A stretch of DNA of 64,000 bases from Tridacna crocea (GCA_943736015.1 OX031058.1:6782001-6846000); one strand, 5' to 3'; positions 32,585-47,800 are shown, counted from the stretch's first letter. Made by a program: numbers and translations. The notes: generated by a model from the sequence alone, not told the origin.

Positions 32585-32809
32585 TTAACTCTTTAGCAAA
32601 CGACAAAATTTAAGACTTGTTCGAATGGAAGCATTTGGAGACGAACATATAAACACGACTCAGAAATTGAAACTTTACTTTAAGAGTAGAAAACATTGTG
32701 GGAAAAGGAGAAAATGCTGGTTACCAGCATTTTCTCCTTTTCCCACAATGTTTTCAGAAGGCTTTTTCCTCTTTGTTGTAAAAACCAGGAATTGTTTAAT
32801 AAAGGGTAA
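32585..32809 (-). mobile_element. TTAA MITE
   Basis: Intact core; the right end is slightly eroded. It ends about 40 bp before a TAF1A exon. Confidence 0.75.
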
Positions 32810-32847
32810 TATCAGAAATCATTACAAATTATTTGATCTGCTTTCAG

Positions 32848-35800
32848 AGAGACCAAATTCACCTGTTGGAGAAAAGTGATAGTGCTGTTGAATTACCTAT
32901 TGTCAAATGGTTTGAAAGTTTTAGGGAAGAATTTACAGCAAACTATATGAAATACAGTGATGATTTTACCACTCAAGGTAAGGATATATAATTATATGAG
33001 ACACATTGATTGCTTGTGCAATAGGGGGCTTAACTCTTTACCAGATGACAAAATTTTACCCCTGCCCAAATTGAGAGCATTTGCAGATGACAATTTCAGT
33101 GTGGCTCAAATGGTTTACAAGTTTAAAATAAAGGGGGTCACAAGTTTAAAATAAAGGAACAAAGAAGGAAAACTTTAAAATTCTTCTTCTCTGAAACTAG
33201 AAGGCGTTGAGCTTTAATATTTGGTATGTAGCATCTCCTAGTGGACCTCTACCAAGATTGTTCATTTGATGCCCCTGGGGTCAAAACTGGCCCCATCCCG
33301 GGGGTCACAAATTTGAAACATTGGAACAAAGAAGGAAAACTTTAAAATTCTTCTTCTCTGAAACTAGAAGGTGCAGAGCTTTAATATTTGGTATGTAGCA
33401 TGTCCTAGTGGACTTCTACCAAGATTTTTCATTGATGCCCTTGGGGTTAAAACTGGCCCCATCCCAGGGGTCACAAGTTTGAAACATAGGAACAAAGAAG
33501 GAAAATTTTAAAATTCTTCTTCTTGAAACTAGAAGGTACAGAACTTCGATATTTGGTATGTAGCATCTCCTAGTGGACCTCTACCAACATTGTCCCTAGG
33601 GTCAAAACTAGCCCCGCCCAGAGGGTCACAAGTTTAAAACATAGAAATAAAGAAGGGAAATTTAAAATTATTCTTCTCTGAAAGTAGAAGATGTAGAGCT
33701 TTGATATTTGGTAAGTAGGATCTCGTAGTGGACCTCTACAATGTTTGTTCATATGATGTCCCTGGGGTAAAAACTTGCCCTGCCCTTGGGGTCCCAGGTT
33801 CGAAACATAGGAACAAAGAAGGAAAACTTAAAAATTCTTCTTCTCTGAAACTAGAAGGTGTAGAGCTTTGATATTTGGTATGTAGCATCTCTTAGTGGAC
33901 TTCTACAAAAAATTTTCATACGATGCCCCTGGGGTCAAAACTGGCCCAGCCCCGGGGGTCACAAGTTTGAAACATAGGAACAAAGAAGGAAAACTTTAAA
34001 ATTCTACTTTTCTGAAACTAGAAGGTGCAGAGCTTTGCTATTTTGTAAGTAGCATCTACTAGTGGACCTCTACCAAGTTTTTTCTTAGGATGCCCCTGGG
34101 GTCCAAACTGGCCCCGCCCCACGGGCCACAAGTTTGATTTTACAGCTTAGTACTCAGGTGAGCGATACAGGACCATCATGATCCTCTTGTTCTGCTTGTT
34201 TGTCCCTTTCAGCTGTCCCGACAGGATCTGATATTATATAAAATCCTGGGCAAAAATTGATGACAGTTGTGTCCCTTATGATATTTGGTTGATATTCTTT
34301 TATTTTCTTACTTAATACTGTCTCATGGGGAAAAAGGGGCTTGATGTTTTACTTAAAAAAGGTAATTTTCTGCGGGGGATATCATTTCAACGAAATTGCT
34401 TGTTGACCTAGAATTTTCTCTGAAAAAAGTGGCTGCAGCTGAGGGTGCCTTTTTCTTTTTTTTGTTTTAGGTTATATTGATGTAACTGATAAAGACCTCC
34501 TCAATAAGGCAACCGACAATTTGAAATATACCTTGACAGAAGCCTTGTATGAGCCCCTCCTGAAACAGAACTGGTCAAAGGTTCTTGGAATATTACGACA
34601 AGTAACTGCAGCTACAGAACAGAAGGAAATTCTACCGACGGTTGGTTCACCAGAATACAGTTCAAACTTTATTTACCCATTACCACTCAATGACACCTTT
34701 TAACGCCCCTGGGGAAGAAGCCTTTTGAAAACATTGTTGGAAAAGGAGAAAATGCTGGTAACCGGCATTTTCTCCTTTTCCAAAGCCAGACTGCACCATT
34801 TGAGCCACTTTGAAATTTTTGTCTGCAAATACTTTAAATTTGGATAGGTCTAAAATTTTGCTGTGTGGTAATGTGTTAACTAATTGGTCCACTTTTAATC
34901 CATAATGAAAAAACGAAATTTTAGGCTGCATCTGCAATTGACCATTGTCACCTGCATGTGGTGTTCTCGTTAACTCTTTATGACACAACCTAAGTGCAAC
35001 TTTAGGAGCTTTTGCAGATTGAGCAGGCAGTCTGATCTTTGATCTGCATTGTCTGATTTTTTTCGATTTTTATCATCAGGGCTAAAGATTCATATTATTT
35101 ATTTAGCACAATAAGGGTTGATGCTTTACCACACTGTCCATAAATCTGAGAAGGAATCCTTCTGAAAACATTGTGGGAGAAGGAGAAAATACAGCTTTTT
35201 GTCATTTTGGTGAAGAGTGTAGAGAGGATGTCTATCTAAGGCATACTTAACCCTGTACCAGATGACAAAATTCTAGCCTTGTTCATATTGAAAACATTTG
35301 CAGACGACAATTTCAGTGTGGCTCAAATAGTGCAATTTTTCTTTGACGGGGAGAAAACATTTTGGGAAAAGGAGAAAATGCTGGTTACCAGCATTTTCTC
35401 CTTTTCCCATAATGTTTTCAAAAGGCTTCTTTCCAAAAGGTGTCAAAAGTCAGGATTGTGTGGTAAAGGGTTAAAATGTTCTTGCTTATCCTTTTATCAA
35501 ACAGTTGGAAACAATTTTGCCAAATTCTGTGAAAGAAGGTTTTATGCATCTGCAAATATATCAACCCTTGTCAAACTGCACAGTTTATGCAGGCTGACCT
35601 TGGTCTAAACTTTTTGCTTTGGGTAAATTTTCTGCATGTCCAAGGACCACTGTACCTCAGAATTCAGCTGAGTCTTGGACAAAGTACATTTTATAGATTT
35701 ATAATAATGACTTTATTTGATAATTTGCTTGGTATACATTACTGCTGCAGCGAAATGCATTTAACCCATTACCACACAATCCCTACTTTTGAGGACACTG

Positions 35801-38800
35801 AGAAAGAAGCCTTTAGAAAATATTGTTGGAAAAGGAGAAAACGCTGGTTACCAGAATTTCTCCTTTTCCCACAATGTTTTCAACTCTTCGCAAAACAAAT
35901 TTCGAATTTTTAGTCACTTTTATTTTGCCGTCTGCAAATGCTTTCGATTTGGACAAGCCTAAAATTTTGTTGTTTGGTCATGAGTTAAAACCCCTTTTTT
36001 CTGCATGTTCAAGGACCAGTGTACCTGGTGAAGTTGGCAGGCAGTTAGACAAAGTACATTATAGATTTTTGATTTTGACTTTATGTGATGACATGCTTGA
36101 TATACTGCTACAGGGAGATGCATTAGCTCTATACCACATGAGAAAATTTTGAATTCTAGGGCATAGTAAAACAAATATGTTTAAACCAACTAGTCTTTGT
36201 ACATACTTTTGAAATTTGTTTCAGTTGGGGTGTGAAGTAATAAACCATGAAGAGGATCCATTAACTAGATGTGCATTGATGAGAGATTTTGTCAAGTAAG
36301 ACAAGAGTGTTTTATAATACCCCTCACAACGAAGTAGAGGGGAGTATACTGGAATCACCATGGTTGTCTGTCCTTCCGTCTGTCCTTCCGTAGGCACAAA
36401 TTTGTTTGGAGCAATTCTCCAACACTTTTTAAGGTACTGAACTCAAATTAAGACACAGTGTTCCAATATATATCAAGTTGTGCATGTGCAGTTTTCATGA
36501 CCCTGCTATGATTTGTTACAGAATTATCTCCCCTTGAACTTTTTTTAACTCTTATTTTTTTACTAAACCATTCTGCATTCTGTGACAAAGACTTGTTTCT
36601 GTGACAAGGAGCTGATGGGGGTATAATCACGTTTAGTGATAGCTCTAGTTATCTCTCTAGCTGCTAGCAAAATGGAGTATACTTCATACTACACAATCTC
36701 GACTTATAATTCTTTACCAAATAAAAAATTTTTAGACTGGTCCAAATTGAAAGCATTTGTAGACGACAAAATGAATGTGACTAACAAATTGAAATTTGTG
36801 TTAGGAAGGAAAGAAAACATTGTGGGAAAAGGAGAAAATGCTGCTTACCAGCATTTTCTCCTTTTCCTACAACATTTTTTAAAGTCGTCTTTCTCAGGGT
36901 TGTCAAAAGTAGGGATTGTGTGGTATTGGGTGAATGACCCATAGAAAGAAGTCCTTTGAAAACGTTGTTGGAAAAGGAGAAAAGGCTGGTACCCAGCGTT
37001 TTCTCATTTACCCACAATATTTTCTACTCAATCAACGACCCTGAAGAAGACAGCTTTTGAAAACATTGTTGGAAAAGGAGAAAATGCTTGTAACCAGCAT
37101 TTTCTCCTTTTCCAACAATATTTTCCAAAGAGAAATTTCATTTTTGAAGTCACATTTAAAAATGTTGTCTGCAAATGCTTTCACTTTGGACAGGCCTAAA
37201 CTTTTGTCATTTTGTACAGTGTTAATTTTAATTTGTTGTCTGGAAATGTTTTTAACCCTTTAGCAAAAAATCCCTGGTTTTTACGACCCTGAGATAGGTG
37301 CCTTTTGAAAACATTGTGGGAGAAGGAGAAAATGCTGGTAACCAGCATTTTCTCTGTTTCCCACAATATTTTCTACTCTTCTGAAGCCGATTTTCAATTT
37401 TTGAGTTACGTTTATTTTTTACATCTCAAAGTGCTTTCAATTTGGACCAGTCTAACATTTTGACGTTTGGTAAGGGGTTACTGTGGTTGAGTCCAAGATT
37501 TTGATGTTTGTTCCAGAGTTAAACCCCTTTTTTGCCAGTGTATGACTCATTCATGATATGAAAAATGATATGAATTGAAAGAAAGATGACCACGTGCTGT
37601 GGAGATTGTACTACAGTTTTATCTCTAATGTTTTACAGTCACCTGAGATATGATGAACAATTTGATGTCCCAAAGGAGTTTGCATTAGAATATATTCTGT
37701 TTTGTATATTTAACAAAGACAGGGAGGGTGCAAAGGCAGAACTGCAGGTATGTAAGATTGTGACAAAATTTTGACTCCAAGAGTCAGTAATTCCTTAAAG
37801 AACATGGTCTGTCCTTATTGTAAAGCATTTGTATGCTTGATGTTTAACCCTTGACTACAAAACACAAAATACCCACCTTTGACAACCGTGATGATAAGGG
37901 CTTTTGAAATCATCAAGGGAAAAGGAGAAAACGGTGGTGGCCAGTATTTTCTCCTTTTTATATGCCCGTCAAAGACGTGACGTATTATGGGATCACCCGT
38001 GGTGGGCGGGCGTCCGGGCAGGCGGGTGGGCGGCGTCCAGTTCTTTGTCTGGAGCATATCTCCAAAACTATTCTAGCTAGGGTTATCAGATTTCATGGGT
38101 AGATAGATCTTATCAAGGGGGGAGTGCAGTGCGCAGGAATCATAACTCTTGCTTGCTTAATTTTTGAGTTATTGCCCTTTGTTGTTTTCATACTTGAATT
38201 TTGTCCGGAGCATATCTCCAAAACTATACTAGTTAGGGTTATGAAATTTCATGGGTGGATAGATCTCATCAAGGGGGAGTGCAGTGTGCAGGAATAACTC
38301 TTGCTTGCCTAATTTTTGAGTTATTGCCCTTTGTTGTTTTTCAAATTTGAATTTTGTCCGGAGCGTATCTCCAAAACTATACTAGCTAGGGTTTTGAAAT
38401 TTCATGGGTGGATAGATGTCATCAAGGGAGAGTGCAGTGGGCAGAAGTCATAACTCTTGCTTGCCAAATTTTTGAGTTATTGCCCTTTGTTGTTTTTTAT
38501 ACTTGAATTTTGTCCGGAGCATATCTCCAAAACTATACTAGCTAGGGTTATGAAATTTCATGATCTCATCAAGGGGGAGTGCAGTGTGCAGGAATCATTA
38601 CTCTTGCTTGCTTATTTTTTCAGTTATTGCCCTTTGTTGTTTTTCATACTTGAATTTTGTCTGGAGCATATCTCCAAAACTATACTAGCTAGGGTTATGA
38701 AATTTCATGTATGGATAGATCCCATCAAGCGGGAGTGCAGTGCACACAAATCATAACTCTTGCTTGCTTAAGTTTTGAGTTAGTGCCCTTTGTTGCTTTT

Positions 38801-41800
38801 AATACTTGAATATTGTCCAGAGCATATCTCCAAAACTATACTAGCTAGGGTTATGAAATTTCATGGGTAGATAGATCACATCAAGGGGGAGTGCAGTGCC
38901 CAGGAATCATAACATCTTGCTTGCCGAATTTTTGAGTTAGTGCCCTTTGTCGTTTTTCATACTTGAATTTTGTCCGGTGCATGCCCCAGCTTTACAACTT
39001 GGGGTAAGATGGGCGTATCTTGCGACAATTTGCCGCTCTTGTTCTCAATGCTTTCTACCTAAAGAAAGACAGACATCAGCTACAACTAATTTGTCGTTTT
39101 GAAATGTTTTCAGTATGTTCAAGTCCAAAACTGTTTTTTAGCAAATTGAAAGCAGTTGCAGACGACAAAGTAAACGTAACTCAAAAATTGAAAATTGTTC
39201 CAGCAGGGTAGAAAACATTGTGGGAAAAAGAGAAAATGCTTTTTACCAGCATTCTCTCCTTTTTCCACAATGTTTTCAAAACGCTTCTATCTCAGGGTGG
39301 TAAAAATCAGGGATTAGTTGTTAACCCATTACCACACAAACCCTACTTTTGATGCCCTTGAGAAAGAAACCTTTAGAAAATGTGGGAAAAGGAGAAAATA
39401 ATGGTAGCTAGCAATTATATAGTGTTTATATATTGTGACATTCTTCACAACCAAAGCATGGCTTTATTTTTTTCAAACCTTCGTTATTTAAAACCTTAAT
39501 CTACTATGTTTCATGAATAATAATATTTTTGTTATGTACCTCATGTCATGCAATATGTATTGACCATGTGGATTGCCTATCTATCAAGCGAAAAAGAGAA
39601 GAGAGTGAAAAAAATAAAAGGTTTTAACCTATCTATCAATGGGTGAAAAGTGAAAAAGTAAAAGGCTTTAACAAAACAAAGCCATACATTAGGTGTAAAG
39701 AACATCACAGAACATAAACACAGTATAATTGCTTTGTATCCAAAACATCGATATACTCTATAAGTCTATGTTACCGAACTCGTCTGTTACCAAAACATCT
39801 GTCACCCAAAAAGAAAACTCCATGGCAACAAGTTAATTTGGTAATAAATTATTGTAAGTGAAAGGGTAATATCACGTAAATGGCCATGTGGCCCATATTA
39901 CGAAGTGAACATGTCTGTGTATATCTTATGGATGTGATATTCTTTGCAGTTATTTGACAAAAACAAGAGACAGCTGAAAACAAAGAAAGACTTCTATATT
40001 GAACACTTGTTTCAAGCCTATCATGGTCTGTTCTTGTATTTAGAATGGAAAGAACAAAAGCAGTATGCTGATGAGCTGGAAAACCAAATAGATACTGAAG
40101 GTATGAGGAATTTTACAGTATTCTCTCTACTTGAAGAGAGAAATGGTGGTGGTTGTCATTGAAAGAATGGAAAACATTGCGGGAAATAGAGAGAATGCTG
40201 GTCTCCTTTTCCCACAATATTATCAAAAAGCCTTTTTATGCCCCCTGAAAAAACATTGTTTGGAGCATATAGTCGTTACTTGTTCTGTACTGATTATTTG
40301 GTAAAGAATTAAAGTGTCAGCTTAGATGGAAATCATTTCATTTCCCACCCTATGCTTTAGAGGGCTTCTCTAAAGGTGTTTGACCTAGGACACTGAAACT
40401 TAATGCAAGTGCTCCAAGGAGGTGCCCAATTGTGTTGGTGTCACATTGGTCAAAGGTCAAGGTCACAGGTGAATTTTGTTTAAAATTGTTTGTGTGCTCT
40501 TACTCAATAGCTGTTTGACCTACGGCCGTGAAAGTTCATTAAAGTGTTGCTCAGGTGCTTTAATTTTTATGGGGTCATGGGGTTCAAAGTTCAAGGACAC
40601 TGGTGGTCTTTGTTTTGAAACTGTTATCCATTTTCTGACTCTGCTGCTTCAGTGACAAGCTGCTGGTTAGTAGCATTTTCTGCTTTTCTCAAAATGCATT
40701 CAATACTTTTCTTCTCCAGGGATTATTTGGTAAAGAGCATGTCACTGCAAAGGCTAGCTATACGTAGAGTCATTTCAGAATCAACTTATTCCATACCTGT
40801 CTGCGTTTGTGACAAGTAGTTGCTTCTTTTTTCATGATGTTTTTTTTAAAAAGTTGTTTGCTGTACAGTGGCATGAAGTATGCTTTGTTTTAACAGGCTG
40901 GATTTTTTTTTCAAATCCCTACAGCTTCTTTTCTACTGATGTCACAAGATTGGGCTAGCAAGGTGCAAGTCACAGACATAGCTTTAAAAGCCATAAATGC
41001 TTTTAATGGGATAGAAAAGTTTGAAGGCACATGGGACATATTTGTGAACAAGTATGTGGAGGTAACTTACTCCAGAGTTTTTCTACTTGTAGTTTTTATG
41101 TATCTCTGGTTTTTCCTGGGCGAATCCGCAATGTAATAGTTCCTAATTTTATAAACGATGTTCCTGCGGTTGAAAATGCTGTTTAAGAGAAACATGTGAT
41201 CATGTATTGTACATAATGGAATAATTCAACACAAGGGCATTTTTTTTTTTTTTTCTTTTTTTTTTAATGCTCCATGAAAAAATAAATTAAGCAGTGCAGG
41301 TGTAATGCAGAGAAATGACCTTCCCCTACAAATGACCCATGGGTTATTTCCCTTCGTAGAGGAATGACCCATTCAAATGTATCGTAATGGTTACTGGGAT
41401 TTATGTACGTGGGGTGATCAAAAAGATCGTGGACTACCTCGTTATTTTGAAAACTACTACACGTCGAATTACAAAATTTTGCATAGATGAGCATCAATTA
41501 TCTGGTAACTGGCTCAAGCTTTCAAATGTCGTTATATTCAGGTAGGTAAAGTATGACGTCATCTTAATGACGTCATATACCGCATTAGCGGATTAAAATA
41601 CCGGACGACGTTTTATTTGAGCTGGGAGTAATCATAAAGTTTTACGTCGAACTCGAAAAGTGTTTATCGGAAATCAAAAAGGATTTAGAACCAGTTAGAC
41701 GGGACTCTGTGCTCAAGAAATCTGATATTTGTGCATTGATCGGACTGGTCACAGACAAAACCATAACGGCTGTAGAGCACTGTGTAAAACAAGATCGCCG

Positions 41801-44800
41801 AAATGCTTTCAGGAAAATAGCTTATACATTTGAACTTTCATATAGACATGTCCATCGGATTTTGACAGGGAATCTCGGAGTGTAGCGTAATTGCACAATG
41901 CGGGTACCTCGGCAACTGATGCCCAAGAAAATTGCGGTTAGGATCAAAATCTTTGAAGAAATTTCTGAATGCATTAGGGTAGAGGGGTCAAACTTTACTG
42001 ATCGTATGATTATATGCTATGAAAGATAGGCACACCGTAACGAGACTGAATATAAACAACAAAGCAGTGTTTTGAAACATTCAACATCGCCTTCCGCTGG
42101 TAAAGCTAACCTTTCTAAGTCACTTGGCAAAGTTATCTATATCAAGTATCTCTGTTCCCCTCTTTTTCTTATATATCATGTTTTATCTGTACATACTACT
42201 GTCAATAGCGAGTTTTATGCTCACACTATTCAGATGAATTTCAAATACATGGTACGAAAAACTTAGCCAGAAGTCCTGCAGGGTGACGTCACTTTACACC
42301 AGAATAACGTCCTAGCTCACAGAGCCACACTTGTACTGGAAACTTTGCAAAATCTAAACATGGAAAACTTAGCAATGCTCCGTATTATTTAGTCCTTACT
42401 CAATGTATCCTCTGACTAATACCTGTTTTGAAAGATTCTCTATGTGGCACGCACTATGAGAGCAGAGAGGAGCTAGCCCTCGTTAAATCCTGGTTCATGA
42501 TGGTAACGTCACGTGATGCCTTCCTGCACGTGCTCCGCTCATGGAAATCAAGAATGAATAAGTGCATAGAACTTAGAGGTTATTTTCAAAAATAGTGAAC
42601 ACTCCAAGTTGCTTTTTATAACAAAATTCCGATACCAGCACTGGTCTACGTTCTTTCTGATCACCCCTTGTAATGTAGTTGTAGTTTACATCCTTTGTCT
42701 TTTTAATGCTTCATACCACATTACTATTGAATAAATCTTTTTATGTTGCCTAGTGATTGAGATGGGTTAAGAGAATTGATATTAGGTTCGAAAAATATAA
42801 TTATGGTCAAATATGCTTGCATTCACTGACATTATTTTTGTATCTGAAAAAAAAAAAAACTTTGCATTTGACAAAAAAAAATGACAGGAGGGAGCACAGC
42901 TACCTTCCCTATGACAGCCATACAGACTTCCTATTTTTTATGTCGTTGTCAGTGGCAATTGAGCACATGATACTTTCTTTTCAAAAAGCTGTGGAGTGAT
43001 ACAGAGCCCTCTAATTTCTTTTTCCTACTATGTTTTGGAAGCTTTCTTCATTAGGGTTGTAAAAACTCAGGATTGTGTTTGTGAAGGATTAGAACAATTA
43101 GAACACTGTCATCAATCATACAAGATATATTATTTATTTTTCAGCTGTTAGTTTACACTGGTAGACTCCAAGAAGCCTTTACAGTGCTATTAGACTACAG
43201 TGTTTATCAAATTGACAGTTTAAATGCCCAGAAGTATCTGTACATGTTTTGTGCGGAGCATTTTCCAAGCAGGAGCGATGTCATTGTGGAACAATTAGAG
43301 GTTTGTTATCAATGCTATAGATATAACACTTTCCCAATGGACAAATTTTAGACAAAGCTCACAAGTCTTGTCTCTTACCGGGGATTGCACTCCCATCCAG
43401 TCTTCTGAATTGTTTTGCTGGCCACATATTCATCAACTATTTCAAAGAACATTCTTAAATCTTATTCTCAAGAATCTTGTAAATTTGAAAGTAACACAAC
43501 ATCTGATTGGCTAAACCATTTCCAATCAGATGTTATGTTACTTTCTAAATCTAGAATAAGACTTGGAATGAAATTGAGAATCGTTAGTGAATATAGACCC
43601 TGATCCGGTAGCAAGGCAACATTTTTGGCTAGTTGGGTTTAATGGCCATGGATAAGTACAAGTACAATTGTAGTTACAACTTTTGAAAACAATTCAGTTC
43701 ATTGATTGATTGTATGGTCTTTATTGCTATTTTCAACATTATTTTTCAGTTATATGACAGCAACCAGTGCTTTCCTGGAGTTTTTTTACTGGTACTCAGC
43801 ATAGTACCATATACTTTCAAAGCCACCCTCTGCTTTCCACATAATCTGAAAATCATCCACAAAATAACCAATGGTCAGGGATAAGAGAGGAATGACTGTC
43901 ATCAATCCTCAGAGAGAAATTTGCCAACCGGGGGTCAAAGCAGTGACCACTGTTCCCAAGTCTCGTGCACTACTCAGCTACTAGGGCTTGGCTGAAAGTA
44001 TTTGTACAGTCTGAGAATCTTTTATCATAACATCATGTTTTCCTGTCTGTTTTTAACTCATTACCAAATGACAAATTTATAGACTGGTCCAAATTGAAAG
44101 CATTTGCAGACAACAAAATAAATGTGACTGAAGAATCGAAATTTGATTTTGGAAGGGTAGAAAACATTGTGGAAAAAGAGAAAATACTGGTTTCCAGCAT
44201 TTTCTCCTTTTCCCACAATGTTTTCTAAAGGCTTCTTTCTCAGGGGCATCAAAAGTAAGGATTGTGTGGTAATGGGTTAAGCCTTTACCCCACATACTAT
44301 TGTGTAACGACCTGGAGAAAAAGTTTTCAAGAGCTTTGTGGGGAAAGTAGAAGATATTGGTCCTCAGTTTTTTCTCAGATCACTTTGTTCATATCTTGAG
44401 CCCATATCACTCGCAAAATGCTTTCAGTTTGGACAAATGTAAAATTTTGTCTTCTGTTCAAGTGTTATACTCCAGTTCAGTTGTGCCACTACATGTATTT
44501 TCATAAAAGGCATTTTCAATTCTAGGTTATAGCCAAGTTAAATCCATCAGATCCGTTGGTTTTGGAATATTGTAGGATAGTTGGGGACAGTGAGTATGTT
44601 TTCTTCATTTAAGCGTTACTGTCTGGAGGCCAGTGAACTCGAGTCATGCCCTACTGTCTGTCATTCAGGTTGTTGGTGCATGGGCTTTTATTTCAAACAT
44701 CTTCCTTTAAACTACTGCAGCTACTCTGATCTTACTTCACCAAACTGATCCTTCTTTGGTCCTCTTTAAAATTCTTTAGCCCTTTACCACATAGTACATT

Positions 44801-47800
44801 TTTTAATTATCCAAAGAAAAAAGCCGTTTTGAAAACATCATGAAAAAGAGTGAAAATGCAGGAAACCAGCATTTTCACCTTTCCCTACATCATTTTCTGT
44901 CCTTTCCTATACAAAACCAATCTCCGAGTCATATCTATATTGTAAAATTTTGTCATTCAGTATAGAATTGAAAAAAGATGTGACAGTGTCAGTTTTGTAG
45001 CCATGGCAACCAAGAGATCTTGATGGGATGACATTTTTTTAAACTCAGTACTTAATGACATATTACAAAGGTCTTCAAAAGTTTTCCAGTGATGTATTGG
45101 AAACTCAGTACTTAATGACATATGAAGGTATTCAAAAGTTACCAGTGATGTATTGGAGTTATGTGCAAGTTATTCTTTGGCCCTTGTTCTTGGTCCTAGT
45201 GCAAGGTCATTACACAAGTATGGATGTTACGTCTGCACCTGTACCCAACAATCCTGTGTTTTAACATCGAAAATAATTATTTTCTCAAAACATTGTGGGA
45301 ATCCCCTTCAAAAACAAAATCTTGATGCAAGATGCTTGTTATATACCATCTGCAGAGGCTTTCAATTTGGACAGGTCTGAAACTTTATTGAGTGGCAAAC
45401 TCTTTACCAGACAACAAAATTTTTTATTGGATCAAAGTGCAAGCAATTGCAGATGACAATTGAATGCAGCTTAAATGATTATTTTGGTCTTTGATAGGGT
45501 AGAAAACATTGTTGGAAAAGGTGAAAATGCTGGTAACCAGCATTTTCTCCTTTTTACACAATGCTTTCAATAGGCATTTTTCATAGGGTTGTTAAAAGTC
45601 AGGATTGTGTGGTAAAGGGTTAACTCATTACAAAGGACAAAATCTTACACTTGCCGAAATTGAAAGCATTTGCAGATGACGAAATAAATGTGGCTCAAAA
45701 ATTGAAATTTGTTTTGGGAAGGGTAGAAAACTTTGTGGGAAAAGGAGAAAATGCTGGTTACCAGCATTTTCTCCATTAATGCTGGTTACCAGCATTTTCT
45801 CCATTTTCCCCAATGCTTTCAAAAAGCCTCTCACATAGGGTTGCTAAAACTCGTGATTGTGTGGTAAAGGGTTAAAAGTATACCTGTATGTCTTGTTGAA
45901 AAGTTGTGTGTGTAGTTTTCCTTGTACAAAGTTTCAGGTTAATTTCATTTTCAGCTTGTAAAGTAATACCTTGTCTGTTCATGTTGTTGGATTATCCAGT
46001 GTGGCAGAGTGATGTCAAACCATGGAAAATGTTGGCCCACTGCCTAGAGAGGATTTTTATAAGCAGGTAATGTAAAACTGATTTTTTTTATTAACTCTTT
46101 ACCAAATGACAAATCTTTAGACTGGTCAAAATTGAAAGCATTTGCAGACAACAAAATAAATGTGACTGAAAAGTTAAAATATGCTATGGGAAGGGTAGAA
46201 AACATTGTGGGAAAAGGAGAAAATGCTGGTTACCAGCATTTTCTCCTTTTCCCGCAATGTTTTCAAAAGGCTTCTACCTCAGGGTCATCAAAAGTCGTGA
46301 TTGTGTGGTAAAGGGTTAAATAAGCCCCTGGCCAAAAGGACAACTTATCTGGTACTTTTCTTGCGAGAATTTTTACTCATGCATAAGGTGCATACATTAA
46401 ATCATAGCTGTACAAATACATTGTACACTTCTGAATTTTACACATCTTCACAGAAAAGCCTTTTATCTCTTTACAAGACAACAAAATTTAAACTCCTCCC
46501 AATTTGAAAACATTTGTAGATGATGACTTCATTGTGGCTGAATTAAAGGTATCTAAAAGGGTAAACATTGATAGTATGGTGAGAAGTTCCTGTCTGCAAT
46601 TTTTTAATCCTTTACCAAACAATTCCTGGTTTTAATGACCCTGAGGGAGAAGCCTTCTGAAAACATCGGGAGAAAAGGAGAAAATGCTAGTAACCAGCTT
46701 TTCCACCCTTTCCCACAATATTTTCTACTCTTCCAAAGCCAAGTTTCAATTTTCGAGTCACCTCTTTTTTGTGCACTGCAAATGCTTTTAATTTGGACAG
46801 ATCTACAGTTTTGTTGTTTGGTAAAGAGTTAAACATAATTTATTTTACATCCATTGAAGAAACAAGTTCTTAAAAACTGACACTCGCTCCCAGGTATGGA
46901 ATCAAGACCTAATGGTTACCAGGCTGATCTTTTACCTCACGACCACAGACACCACACAAAGCAACTTTTTCTAATGCTGTTTGCAGAGGCCCTCTTCCCA
47001 GGAGTTGTAAAAGAAATTAACCCTTTGCAAACAATCCCTGGTTTTAACGACCTCGAGATAAAAACCTTATAGAAAATATTATGGGAAAAGGTGAAAATGC
47101 TGGTAACTAGCATTTTCTATTTTTTTCCACCATGCTTTCTACACTCCTGGTAACAAATTTCAATTAATGAGTTGTGTTTATTTTGTCAACTGCAAGAGCT
47201 TTGAATTTGGACTGGCCTAAAATTGCCATTTGGTAAAGAATTAAAGATTGTTTGGCAAAAGATTAACATATCAGTAAAAACTAATGACAAATAAGTTAAA
47301 AGACGTGATAAGTGGAAAGATTGCTTATGAATGATTCTTTAAGTATATGAAAGTTTTGAAATTCTAACACAGTATGGTTCCAAGTGATACAGTGTGATAG
47401 GAAGATGAAAACGGCTTTCGAAAACATTGTTGGACAGGGGATGTTGGCAATTGTATTCTTTTCTCATGATGACTCATGACTTTGTTCAGTCTTTCAAGAA
47501 GACATACTTCATTATTTTATCAATACTTTATTGTCCTCAGTCTTTTTAAATATGGAAGAGAATATAGTTTCTTGTTGTCTGGTGAAAAGGTAAGTTTTTC
47601 ATTTTATTCTTCTAATGCGTTGTGTTATATTTTTCTTGTAACAGAGAAGAACAAACAGATGCTGCAGTGAGAAGTGTCGGAGAATGCTGGTCTGTCAGAG
47701 AAAGTTGGTGGCCAGCTTTTCATTTCAACGATTACATTGCAACAAAGGATTCCAATCATTTAGAATTGCTGCTACAGAAATATGTTATAACTGTCATCTT

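Noticed and set aside
35279..36152. Consecutive ~109-codon frames as a gene
   Set aside because: They are concatenations of MITE arms and intron sequence in TAF1A, with no coding signature.
42072..42266. 64-codon frame as an independent gene
   Set aside because: It is part of the decayed mariner transposase.
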